Shown piece by piece: positions 52,438-60,320 of a stretch of 64,000 bases of DNA. Source of the DNA: Erysipelotrichaceae bacterium (GTDB taxonomy: Bacteria > Bacillota_I > Bacilli_A > Erysipelotrichales > Erysipelotrichaceae); contig JAFYHQ010000020.1 in NCBI GenBank assembly GCA_017539105.1, positions 34,623-98,622 on the forward strand, read 5' to 3'. The notes beneath the pieces are model-generated. The model had not been told where the DNA came from. It was given only the letters and a program-made list of their open reading frames with translations, and made no database searches. The position numbers were made by a program, and so were the translations under genes. Every line of letters begins with the position of its first letter. The first letter of the stretch is position 1.

Positions 52438-53530
52438 ATGTTTAGTTGGATTATCAATGTTTGCTGGAGGCGGAATTGCTGAGACATATTTTGAACAAAT
52501 AGGAATCCATATTGCTGTTGCTAATGAGTTACTTCCTGAGAGAGCATCGTTTTATCAATATACGCACCCAAATACCCAAATGATTTGTGGCGATATTTCA
52601 GATGACAAAGTATTTACTGAAGTGATGAATAATGCGAAAGACGCTAAAGTTGAGTTTCTTATGGCAACGCCTCCTTGCCAAGGCATGAGCACTTTAGGAA
52701 GAAAAGAATACGAGAGTGATAATCGTAATTCTTTGATTCAATATGTAATTAAGGCAATTGATGAATTAAATCCAAAATATGTACTGATCGAGAATGTTCC
52801 AAAATTCATTGAACTCCTTTACGACATAGATGGAACGACATTCTTTAGCGATACCGCGAAGGCAAAGCAACCATATCATATTGTTGATCTTTTGAAAACT
52901 CTCTATAGTGATAAATATGAAGTTGATATGAGAATTCTTAATGCAATGTATTATGGGGTTCCTCAAAGTCGTCCAAGAGTAATAATTAAGCTTTACAGAA
53001 AAGGTTTGGCATGGCCCTGGCCGAAAGAGGAATCTCATATAATTACGCTTAGAGAAGCTATTGGCGATCTTCCGTCACTTGAATCTGGACAGAACTCGGG
53101 AATAAAATGGCACACAGCATTGAAACATAACGAAAGACAGGTCGAAGCACTGAAGCACACTCCGGAAGGTAAAAGCGCTATGAAAAACGAGATATACTAC
53201 CCGAAGAAAGCTGATGGCAGTAGAGTTAAAGGTTTTCATAATACTTATAATAGAATGCGTTGGGACGAACCAGCTCCGGCACGTACAACAAATAATCATC
53301 TAATGAGCGGTCACAACAATGTTCATCCCGGAAGACGTCTGCCTGATGGGACATGGAGTGACGCAAGAGTACTAACACTTAGAGAATTGATTATTGTCTC
53401 TTCGTTACCACTTGATTGGAATATTCCTGATGGTTATCCCGAATCTCAGATAAGAATCATTATTGGAGAAGCAATTCCTCCAATGTTGAGTAAAAGAATA
53501 GTTGAGCAAATATTCCACGTTGGAGGTTAA
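52430..53530 (+). CDS. DNA (cytosine-5) methyltransferase 2
   Basis: 366-residue paralogue of the previous enzyme. Motif I is LSMFAGGGIAETYF, catalytic Cys83 in ATPPCQGMS, then IENVPKF, QSRPRVIIKL, and motif X GEAIPPMLS. The target-recognition region (about 150-260) differs from copy 1 in length and sequence, while LREAIGDLPSLESGQNSGIK and WSDARVLTLREL are shared. ATG 52430 overlaps the upstream stop; the TTG at 52421 is not needed. Probably methylates the other strand of an asymmetric site. Confidence 0.93.
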   Translation: MNKCLVGLSMFAGGGIAETYFEQIGIHIAVANELLPERASFYQYTHPNTQMICGDISDDKVFTEVMNNAKDAKVEFLMATPPCQGMSTLGRKEYESDNRNSLIQYVIKAIDELNPKYVLIENVPKFIELLYDIDGTTFFSDTAKAKQPYHIVDLLKTLYSDKYEVDMRILNAMYYGVPQSRPRVIIKLYRKGLAWPWPKEESHIITLREAIGDLPSLESGQNSGIKWHTALKHNERQVEALKHTPEGKSAMKNEIYYPKKADGSRVKGFHNTYNRMRWDEPAPARTTNNHLMSGHNNVHPGRRLPDGTWSDARVLTLRELIIVSSLPLDWNIPDGYPESQIRIIIGEAIPPMLSKRIVEQIFHVGG

Positions 53531-53534
53531 GGCA

Positions 53535-55118
53535 ATGTCGGCTATTAGATATGATCGTAGCACTGCAAAAGACAAATGGACAATCATGATGTATATGCGT
53601 GATTTTGATTTAATGCTTGCATACGCTTACGCTCTTCGCGCATCAAACAGATTGACGAACGATAACATAGATGAAATACTCTATAAAATGGAGGATGAAG
53701 GAATATACCGTCCTAGAAATGGAGGCAGTACATTTACAGGAACGTTTAAGTCAATTCAAATAGCTTGGTATATGTTCGGATACTATAATAAATCCCGTAG
53801 GCGCGAAGAAGAAAAGAAAATGGTCTTCAGTCCATTAGGAAATCTTTTGCTTGATAATTTGAAAGATAGGGATAAAGTAACAAAGATATTTCTAACAATG
53901 CTTTATGGAAATGGGTTCCGCCAACCGTTCAGTCAAATGAATGAACAGTTTAATCTATTTCCTTTTCGGCTAGTATTTAAACTGCTTAGAGATCCAAGAC
54001 TTCAAGGTAGACTCTATAACGATGAGGTCTTCTACCTTGTGATGTTTATGAAGACAATTACACCAAGTTCATATGAAGCTTTAGTGTCAGACATTCTGGA
54101 GCTGAGAAATAAGGATCCATTTGAGAAGTTTCGCGAGTTTAAAACCAATGAGCGTGTTGTTGGCCTGGCTCTTCACGAATGGCGTTATGCAACCGGCATG
54201 TTTGAATCAGCTGGAATTGTCAAAATCTGTAATGACAACAATGATCGTACCATAGGCCAACTGACATATGGCAATGTGAGCCAAGCAACCGGAAGGCCTA
54301 ACGCTGTACGAAATTATAAAGAAGACTATATTGTCCTTCAAGCGTCATTAAAGAATTATGTAGACACACTTTTATCAAATTACCCGTATTACGTACAGCC
54401 GTATCCAGAAGATGAACTCAGTCGTTCCTTTAACAATGACATAGTTGTTGAGATGTATTCGTTCTATCCACCGGAGTTGCTCAACGAAATAGGAATGAAT
54501 ACAGAAGAGGATAAAGCTATCGCAACTATGCTGAATGTGGCCAACAATGTCTATTACTATTCCCATGAAGAGACCGAGACGGGCGTTAATTTTGAAGATG
54601 CTTTGGTAGAAGCGTTTAATATGTTCTTTGATATCGAAGCACGACGCATCGGTGGAGCAGGGAATGTGGATGTGGAATGCCTTTTTCATACAGAGAACGA
54701 TTCTATTAAAAAATTCGATCTAGAAGCAAAGTCTACAAGAACAAAGCTTCTTCAAATCAATGCTCGCAGATTGAGAACACATCGTAGTCTAGTAAACTCA
54801 AAATATACAATGATTGTTACTCCTAATTATGCAATTGGCGTACTTCGGGATATTTCTGGTGATCAATCTGTCATCATCAAAGCAGCTACCCTTGCAAACT
54901 ATCTGTATCAGTATATATTGAAAAATGGACGCGAAATATCGTACTCTGTGCTAGATGAGGTAATAGAAAACGGTATGGGTAGTGATATCACAGACTCTGT
55001 AAATGCATATGTTTATGATAATTTTGGACATGGTGCTGCTGACTTAACAATTAGACCAAGTAGAACTAATACCGCAATGATTTCCGCTTCAGCAGTTATT
55101 GAAGAACCGGTTTCTTAA
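53535..55118 (+). CDS. Putative type II (possibly IIS) restriction endonuclease
   Basis: 527-residue protein directly behind the two methyltransferases. A PD-(D/E)xK-type core is visible in the C-terminal third: Asp379 in GNVDVECLF and Glu397-x-Lys399 in FDLEAKST. The N-terminal 350 residues are helical and rich in Tyr/Arg, plausible for target recognition. This resembles the AlwI-type layout, but family membership was not confirmed. Ribosome site ggagg; start 53535 preferred over the in-frame TTG at 53502 inside the methyltransferase. Recognition site unknown, likely asymmetric. Confidence 0.8.
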   Translation: MSAIRYDRSTAKDKWTIMMYMRDFDLMLAYAYALRASNRLTNDNIDEILYKMEDEGIYRPRNGGSTFTGTFKSIQIAWYMFGYYNKSRRREEEKKMVFSPLGNLLLDNLKDRDKVTKIFLTMLYGNGFRQPFSQMNEQFNLFPFRLVFKLLRDPRLQGRLYNDEVFYLVMFMKTITPSSYEALVSDILELRNKDPFEKFREFKTNERVVGLALHEWRYATGMFESAGIVKICNDNNDRTIGQLTYGNVSQATGRPNAVRNYKEDYIVLQASLKNYVDTLLSNYPYYVQPYPEDELSRSFNNDIVVEMYSFYPPELLNEIGMNTEEDKAIATMLNVANNVYYYSHEETETGVNFEDALVEAFNMFFDIEARRIGGAGNVDVECLFHTENDSIKKFDLEAKSTRTKLLQINARRLRTHRSLVNSKYTMIVTPNYAIGVLRDISGDQSVIIKAATLANYLYQYILKNGREISYSVLDEVIENGMGSDITDSVNAYVYDNFGHGAADLTIRPSRTNTAMISASAVIEEPVS

Positions 55119-55149
55119 AAATTGTTTATTTTAAGATAGTTGAGTTAAA

Positions 55150-55563
55150 ATGTCTGATATTTTTTCCTCTGACAAACGATCAGAGATAATGAAAAGAGTT
55201 AAATCTAAGAATAACAAAACAACCGAATTGCAGATGATAAAAGCGTTTGGGGATTTTAAAATACATGGATGGCGGCGCAACTATGATATAAAGGGACATC
55301 CTGATTTTGTTTTTCTTAAAAAACACATAGCAGTTTTTGTTGATGGCTGCTTTTGGCATGGCCACGATTGCAGAAATACTAGGCCCGAGAACAACAAGAT
55401 TTTTTGGGAAGAAAAACGGAATCGAAATATGCAACATGATAAAGAGATTACACAGTATCTTATAGATCGTAACTGGACAGTAATTCGAATATGGGAGTGT
55501 GAATTGAAAAAGAAAAATCGCGAATTGCTAAAGAAAAAACTCGCTCCATTAATTCATCGATGA
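55150..55563 (+). CDS. vsr: Very short patch repair endonuclease
   Basis: 137-residue Vsr protein that nicks T:G mismatches formed when 5-methylcytosine deaminates. Motifs: RSEIMKRVKSKNNKTTEL (N-terminal helix), GHPDFVF (metal Asp), AVFVDGCFWHGHDC (core and catalytic His), and VIRIWECEL. It follows the C5 methyltransferase/endonuclease operon, the expected partner set. It is convergent with the zinc-ribbon gene, with a 1-nt gap between stops, and no terminator is visible there. Confidence 0.93.
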   Translation: MSDIFSSDKRSEIMKRVKSKNNKTTELQMIKAFGDFKIHGWRRNYDIKGHPDFVFLKKHIAVFVDGCFWHGHDCRNTRPENNKIFWEEKRNRNMQHDKEITQYLIDRNWTVIRIWECELKKKNRELLKKKLAPLIHR

Positions 55564-55564
55564 A

Positions 55565-57493
55565 TTAATGCTTCTTATGCACACAACTTCTACAACCGTG
55601 TCCACTAGCTCTATTTGAAATTGACGTTTGCCATTCTCTTCCGCAATTAGAGCATTTCCACCAGACTTTTTCACTAGAAAATGGCTTATAATCTTCAGGT
55701 TTTTTATTTCCATTTCTATCATAATTCCATTCGACAACCAACTCTGGATACAGATCTGCGAAGGACGATCCTTTAACAGGAATCTTTTTCCATGATCCTT
55801 GTTTGGTTTTAGCACACATAGGACATCCGTGATTTGCATTCCTATCTACAATCATGGCCTGCCATTCGTGTCCACACTTCGAACACCGCCACCATACCTT
55901 GTCGTGGCTGCCACACGTTTCGAGAGATGGATCAATCCCTTTATTCTTGTCAAAATCCCACTCTTTAAGAAGATCCGGTCTTAAAGTCGCCAAATCGTTT
56001 TTACCGGTGACCAAATGCCTGTTTTTGGCAACACTTTGGTAATTGCACGTGGAACAATGAACTCTCTTTCTCAGCTGTATTTTTGATTTGAATTCTCTTC
56101 CGCATCTTGAGCATTTCCACCATACTACTCTGTCTTCATAATAACCAACTTCGTCAGGTGTAAGAGATCCATTTCTCTCATAATTCCATTCCTTCGCTAT
56201 TTCAGGTTTTATAGTAGCCAAATCATTAATGCCATGGACTACCACCTTATTTGCACAAACAGGGCATCCTGAACCGTTGGTTCTGTCCTTGACGGTAGCT
56301 TCCCATTCGCCACCACATTTTGAACACTTCCACCAAACCTTCATGTGACTCCCGTACAAAACGTATTGCGGAGCCATGTTCCCGTTTCTCTCGTAGTTCC
56401 ATTCCGCAGCAATCATCGGATATCTTGCACTTAATGAATCCTCTTTCTTTTCGGAAACATAAAGACTTAATATCTCGAATCTGTCCTCTGATATTTTTAT
56501 CTCGTTTTCTCTATCGGAAAAGCCCAAAAATCCATATAATTTCTGTATCGCATCTTCAACATGAGAACCGTCTTGTTGGGGAATACCAGTATTAATAATT
56601 ATTGAAGAGCTGAGCAGTTCGGGACAATCGTGTTCTCGAATTCTATAAAATGTGATCCCTTTTTCAGCTAATACTTGATCTTTCTTTAGATCCTTTTTGA
56701 TATTCTGGTGCCAATATGAACCATCATATTCAATTGCTACATTAAGTGAAGGAATAAAAACATCCAGCTCTTTTCCGTTGAGCCACTTTGGTCTATATCC
56801 ATTAATAGAATCAGGACATATTCTTTTGATGTAATAATATATAGCCTGTTCAGGAAAAGAAGTCTGATTTTCCTTGGCACATTTAGGACAACTTCTTGCG
56901 CTTGTTCTTGCAGCAACCGTTGAACAATAATGGTTATTGCATACGGGACAGACCCACCAGACTCTTTTCATGCTCTTCGAAGTCACTTCCGTAGGTAAAA
57001 AAGCATTTTTATCATAGTCCCATTCTTTAGCTATATCAGGGTATTTTGTCTGCAGGTCATTATATCCAACCAGCACACGTCTTCCAGAACAATAAGGGCA
57101 ACCATAGCCATTTGTTCTATTATTAATGGTTTCTTCCCATGACCCGCCGCATATTGAACACTTCCACCATATCTTCTTTCCGCTTCCTTTTGAGACTTCT
57201 GTCGGCTGAGTAGTGTTTTTTTCATAATCCCATTCTTTCAGCAAATCGGGATTTGTCGACGCAAGATCATTATGCCCAGGCCATACTGCTTTTCCAGCAC
57301 AAACAGGACAATTTCGTGTTTTTCTATCCTTAATTACAGCTTCCCATTCATATCCGCATTTTGAGCACTTCCACCATACTTTTCTATGGCTTCCCAAACT
57401 AAAATCAGTTGGAACAATTCCTATGTTTTTCTCATAGTTCCATTCTTTGATAAGATCAGGTCTAATATCTGTAATATTTCTATCTTTTGACAT
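55565..57493 (-). CDS. Seven zinc-ribbon repeats (DUF4379-like) around a Vsr-like nuclease core
   Basis: 642 residues. Three repeats (about 10-67, 80-137, 150-207) and four repeats (from about 365 to the end) share PDLLKEWDYEKN, then VWWKCSKCGxxW and CPxC, one zinc ribbon each. Between them, residues 212-300 hold a Vsr/DUF559-like nuclease fold: FPEQAIYYYI, LDVFIPSLNVAIEYDGSYWH and FYRIREHDC, with candidate metal residues Glu215, Asp244 and Glu255. This suggests a DNA-binding repeat protein with a nuclease module. Its own promoter is unclear. Found next to a restriction-modification operon, so defence is a reasonable guess. Confidence 0.85.
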   Translation of the reverse strand: MSKDRNITDIRPDLIKEWNYEKNIGIVPTDFSLGSHRKVWWKCSKCGYEWEAVIKDRKTRNCPVCAGKAVWPGHNDLASTNPDLLKEWDYEKNTTQPTEVSKGSGKKIWWKCSICGGSWEETINNRTNGYGCPYCSGRRVLVGYNDLQTKYPDIAKEWDYDKNAFLPTEVTSKSMKRVWWVCPVCNNHYCSTVAARTSARSCPKCAKENQTSFPEQAIYYYIKRICPDSINGYRPKWLNGKELDVFIPSLNVAIEYDGSYWHQNIKKDLKKDQVLAEKGITFYRIREHDCPELLSSSIIINTGIPQQDGSHVEDAIQKLYGFLGFSDRENEIKISEDRFEILSLYVSEKKEDSLSARYPMIAAEWNYERNGNMAPQYVLYGSHMKVWWKCSKCGGEWEATVKDRTNGSGCPVCANKVVVHGINDLATIKPEIAKEWNYERNGSLTPDEVGYYEDRVVWWKCSRCGREFKSKIQLRKRVHCSTCNYQSVAKNRHLVTGKNDLATLRPDLLKEWDFDKNKGIDPSLETCGSHDKVWWRCSKCGHEWQAMIVDRNANHGCPMCAKTKQGSWKKIPVKGSSFADLYPELVVEWNYDRNGNKKPEDYKPFSSEKVWWKCSNCGREWQTSISNRASGHGCRSCVHKKH

Positions 57494-57536
57494 ATATATT
57501 AGCTTTTATGGCATTACTACCTACAAGTATTTGCGT

Positions 57537-58244
57537 CTAAATATTTATAATTGTCTTTTTATTTGTTACGTAATATTTGCTGCTTCTAGAGTCTATAATC
57601 CTGGCATCCGTATCATATAGTAGATAACATACCTCAAACTCCTTGCCCAGATTGATCAGATTGATCTTTTCAAGCTCGTAATAAATATTGCAATCATCAG
57701 GATTATTCTTGTCTAAGATGAAACGGATTTCTTTAATGTGTTCCGGATTAGCAAGATCTTCAAGAAACAGCGTTTCCTTAAAGATAAGCTCTCTAAGTTT
57801 ATCGTCTTTATCAGGATCGTTTATGGCGGAGAGATACTTGTCTCGATCATAATTTCCTAGAAGGACTTTATAATAAGGGAATCCGCTTTTCCAATATAAT
57901 CCATCAAACACAAGTAGCTTATCCTTTTTGTATATGAAGCGAGGCGCAACATTTATTACATCGTAGTATCTCCATCGGCTTGCCAAGTATATCTTATGTA
58001 TTTCTTTAAGCTTATGATCATACTCTGTCTCTTCATTTTTGAAGAATATATCATAAGCAATATCGATAGGATCTCCTCCGACATATTTCACCAGAGAGTC
58101 GAAGAGCTCATGCCGGGGCAACTTGGTCCTGCCGGTTTCAATATTCCTGATCTGGGAATTTGACACTTTCAATAATTTTGCCAGTTCATCTTGAGACAGT
58201 TTTCTGTCTTTTCTCAATTCTTTAAAGTAGGTTGAAAATGACAT
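57537..58244 (-). CDS. XRE-family transcriptional regulator
   Basis: 235 residues. The N-terminal helix-turn-helix is SFSTYFKELRKDRKLSQDELAKLLKVSNSQIRNIETGR; the rest is an unrecognised ligand or interaction domain with Tyr-rich strands (RWRYYDVINVAPRFIYKK). Probably represses excision/integration of the element. ATG 58244 has an agagga site; the longer frame to 58283 runs through a TATAAT-like box. Divergent from the small DNA-binding gene and integrase, with a palindromic operator between. Confidence 0.87.
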   Translation of the reverse strand: MSFSTYFKELRKDRKLSQDELAKLLKVSNSQIRNIETGRTKLPRHELFDSLVKYVGGDPIDIAYDIFFKNEETEYDHKLKEIHKIYLASRWRYYDVINVAPRFIYKKDKLLVFDGLYWKSGFPYYKVLLGNYDRDKYLSAINDPDKDDKLRELIFKETLFLEDLANPEHIKEIRFILDKNNPDDCNIYYELEKINLINLGKEFEVCYLLYDTDARIIDSRSSKYYVTNKKTIINI

Positions 58245-58313
58245 AACGATTTCCTCTGATTCTATTATATACATAACCGTCAAAAAAAATTAAAGAAATG
58301 ATATTTTAATTGG

Positions 58314-58342
58314 TTGACAACAACATATGAAAATGTAATAAT
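58314..58342 (+). promoter_or_regulatory. Promoter upstream of the small DNA-binding/integrase genes
   Basis: Consensus TTGACA (58314-58319), 16-17 bp, TAATAAT (58336-58342). A second TTGACA is at 58394 next to the operator palindrome. Confidence 0.7.
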
Positions 58343-58402
58343 GAGTACGTTAAAAGAAAAAAGCAAAACTAAATAGTATTTAACGAATGATCTTTGACAA
58401 AC

Positions 58403-58418
58403 AGTCTGATACCAGACT
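58403..58418 (+). promoter_or_regulatory. Palindromic operator, candidate XRE repressor site
   Basis: Perfect inverted repeat agtctg-atac-cagact starting 4 bp after a TTGACA (58394-58399), so a bound repressor would block that promoter. Confidence 0.58.
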
Positions 58419-58477
58419 CATATCGAAACTGATAAGGCTTATGTAAACGAAATGGTTTGTTGCGGAAAGGAAGGACA

Positions 58478-58756
58478 ATGAAAATCAGTTGGAAAGATAA
58501 AGTGGATCTGATCATCATGAATCCACAAGTCAGCTTAAAACAGATTCAGAAGCTGCTGGATGTCGGCCAGCCCTCGGCGATCAAGATCAGAGAGGAAACA
58601 CTGAAACTAGCAAAGAAAAACGGCAGATGGGTAAGCGTCAGGAAAGTTCCTACGGATCTTCTGCTGGAAACGGTTGGTCTTGACTATGACTATTTCAAGA
58701 CTATGGCCAGAAATGAGCTTAGCGCCGCAAGAAACACTGTTTATGAGAAACAGTAA
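58478..58756 (+). CDS. Small DNA-binding protein upstream of integrase (excisionase/DUF3173-like)
   Basis: 92 residues. A helix-turn-helix-like pattern (NPQVSLKQIQKLLDVGQPSAIKIREET) is followed by GRWVSVRKVPTDLLLETVGL, similar in layout to the DUF3173-type proteins that precede integrases in Firmicute elements. Ribosome site ggaagga before ATG 58478. Its end overlaps the integrase start by 14 nt, so the two are translationally coupled. Probably controls directionality of recombination. Confidence 0.75.
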   Translation: MKISWKDKVDLIIMNPQVSLKQIQKLLDVGQPSAIKIREETLKLAKKNGRWVSVRKVPTDLLLETVGLDYDYFKTMARNELSAARNTVYEKQ

Positions 58757-60125
58757 GATTGAGAAGCTGCTGGCAAAGGGTGAAGAGAAGCTAACTGAGC
58801 AAGACCGCAAAAAGATCAAAGAAGAGCTGAAGGATTATCAGATCAAAAACATTCCCATATATGCATATATCAAAGGGAATGAGGTCTGTTTCAGGATCGT
58901 GTATGATAACCAGTCTTTCCCCGGATACGATGATTATGATGATGCTTATAATGATTACCGGGATCTGAAGAAGGGCAGAAAAACAGCTCTTGATCTGAAA
59001 GAGATCCGGACCAAGAAACAGGCTTCCGATGTTACTCTGGATGATGGATTCGAGAGGCTCCTTGATAAGCATACAAAGCAATATAAGAATGGTGATCTGA
59101 AGTACTGCAGCTATACCAAAAAGGAAAGCACGATCAAGTACCATATATTGCCATTCTTCAACAAGAAGCCTCTGATCCTGATCAACAAGAGCGATATCGC
59201 GCATTTTGTGGATCATATCATGTACGAGGAGCTTTCTCTGAAACATAAACAAGGGGAGGAGAAGCGTCTATCCGTCGGAATGCAGAGAGAGGTACTGATG
59301 TACTTCAAGATGCTTTATAAGGAGACCAAGAGGTGGTTCAACGTGGAAACGAATATCGATATCGATTATGAAGTTGAAATGCCTAGCCTCAAGAAGACCA
59401 GGAAGCTATACAGCGACAAGATCGGCAAGATCATCGAGAATGTTTATGACGGTGATCTGGAAAAGATCCTGAGAAGCATTTATAAGCTGGAGAACGGTGC
59501 ATACAATCCGATCTTCGGGATCATGTTTATGATCTACTTCACCGGCATGAGAATCGATGAGGTCAATGCACTGACACCGAAGGATTTTGATCCGGAAAAC
59601 AAAACGCTGCTGATCACCAAAAGCATCACCTGGCATCCGAACAAGGATAAGACTTCCAAATCATACGAAGTTACTACTACCAAGACCGGAGCTGAGAGGA
59701 TGATCATGATTGCCGATCCAATCTGTATGTATCTTGAGAATTACATCGAGATGCTCAAGGGACTGTCGATCTATTCGGATGACATGTTCATCTTCAGCCG
59801 GATGGGCTATGCCAGGACGGAGGATGGCGAAGAGGATCCGTTCAGTCTCAAGACACTGGGCTATCGCGTTAAGGCAGCATACCGGGATGCCGGTATCATG
59901 AAAGAAGATGGAACCATTCCCAAAAACCATTCAGCACGACATGCTTTCAATACTTTGTTGAAGGACAATCACATCGAACAGTATGACCGGAACGCTTATG
60001 TCGGTCATTCAAACGGAACGAGTGTAAACGAAGGTTATACGCACAAATCAAAGAAAGAAGAAATAAGAATTACGAAAGTGGTCGAAAAATCTTGCAGAAA
60101 TCTTGCAGATTTGCTTAAAAAATGA
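58743..60125 (+). CDS. int: Tyrosine recombinase (integrase) of the element
   Basis: 460-residue site-specific recombinase. Catalytic residues: Arg270 (TGMRIDE), His396-Arg399 (HSARHAF), His422 (GHSNG) and nucleophile Tyr432 (GYTHK). The N-terminal 80 residues form an arm-binding-type region; residues 100-190 the core-binding SAM-like domain. It inserts the element into tRNA-Gln; the attachment site lies 46 bp past its stop. The last codons contain one copy of the 26-bp end repeat (60087-60112). ATG 58743 has a poor ribosome site and relies on coupling. Confidence 0.92.
   Translation: MRNSKIEKLLAKGEEKLTEQDRKKIKEELKDYQIKNIPIYAYIKGNEVCFRIVYDNQSFPGYDDYDDAYNDYRDLKKGRKTALDLKEIRTKKQASDVTLDDGFERLLDKHTKQYKNGDLKYCSYTKKESTIKYHILPFFNKKPLILINKSDIAHFVDHIMYEELSLKHKQGEEKRLSVGMQREVLMYFKMLYKETKRWFNVETNIDIDYEVEMPSLKKTRKLYSDKIGKIIENVYDGDLEKILRSIYKLENGAYNPIFGIMFMIYFTGMRIDEVNALTPKDFDPENKTLLITKSITWHPNKDKTSKSYEVTTTKTGAERMIMIADPICMYLENYIEMLKGLSIYSDDMFIFSRMGYARTEDGEEDPFSLKTLGYRVKAAYRDAGIMKEDGTIPKNHSARHAFNTLLKDNHIEQYDRNAYVGHSNGTSVNEGYTHKSKKEEIRITKVVEKSCRNLADLLKK
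60087..60112. repeat. Right copy of 26-bp end repeat (candidate integrase arm site)
   Basis: Identical to 46509-46534; it lies inside the 3' end of the integrase gene, 59 bp from the right attachment site. Confidence 0.75.
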
Positions 60126-60136
60126 CCACGGGTATG

Positions 60137-60160
60137 AAAAAAGCCCCATTTTAAGGGCTT
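60137..60160 (-). terminator. Element-borne minus-strand terminator for tRNA-Gln
   Basis: Stem aagccc/gggctt with U-run on the minus strand, just downstream of the tRNA. It functionally replaces the terminator left at 46315-46336. Confidence 0.65.
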
Positions 60161-60170
60161 AAATCACTAT

Positions 60171-60246
60171 TGGCTGCGGATGAAGGATTCGAACCTTCGA
60201 AATGGCGGATTCAGAGTCCGCTGCCTTACCGCTTGGCTAATCCGCA
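60171..60246 (-). tRNA. tRNA-Gln (CTG)
   Basis: 76-nt cloverleaf on the minus strand with encoded CCA. Acceptor tgcggat pairs with atccgca; the U1-A72 pair is typical of tRNA-Gln. Anticodon CTG is complementary to 60212-60214, within stem gcgga/tccgc. The T-arm ttcgaa loop is intact. The 3' 17 bp serve as the right attachment site, so the gene stays functional after insertion. Confidence 0.95.
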
Positions 60247-60282
60247 AGGAACATTACTTATTATACACTATTTTTTTCAGAA

Positions 60283-60314
60283 TTCAGCACAAGTTCACAT
60301 AAAAACGCTAAAAT
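60283..60314 (+). promoter_or_regulatory. Activator-type promoter of the two-component system
   Basis: TTCAGC (60283) and TTCACA (60294) are 11 bp apart, then 9 bp to TAAAAT (60309-60314), which is exactly 6 nt from the ATG. The layout matches the VTC and htrA promoters, suggesting autoregulation and a leaderless mRNA. Confidence 0.7.
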
Positions 60315-60320
60315 ATTGAT

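Larger units (their letters stand above)
46346..60187. mobile_element. Integrative mobilizable element in tRNA-Gln
   Basis: Bounded by 17-bp direct repeats tggctgcggatgaagga (46346-46362 and 60171-60187), the right one being the 3' end of the intact tRNA-Gln. It contains a phage-type replication initiator, ParA, ParB, ribbon-helix-helix protein and MobL-like relaxase on the left, restriction-modification cargo in the middle, and repressor, small DNA-binding protein and tyrosine integrase on the right. There are no type IV secretion genes, so transfer would need a helper. A 26-bp repeat is found near both ends (46509 and 60087). The cargo at 51.3-57.5 kb is visibly more AT-rich than the rest. 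Confidence 0.9.

Noticed and set aside
51370..53530. Adjacent C5 methyltransferases as a single gene split by frameshift
   Set aside because: Each frame has its own full set of motifs I to X and the two share paralogous, not complementary, sequence.
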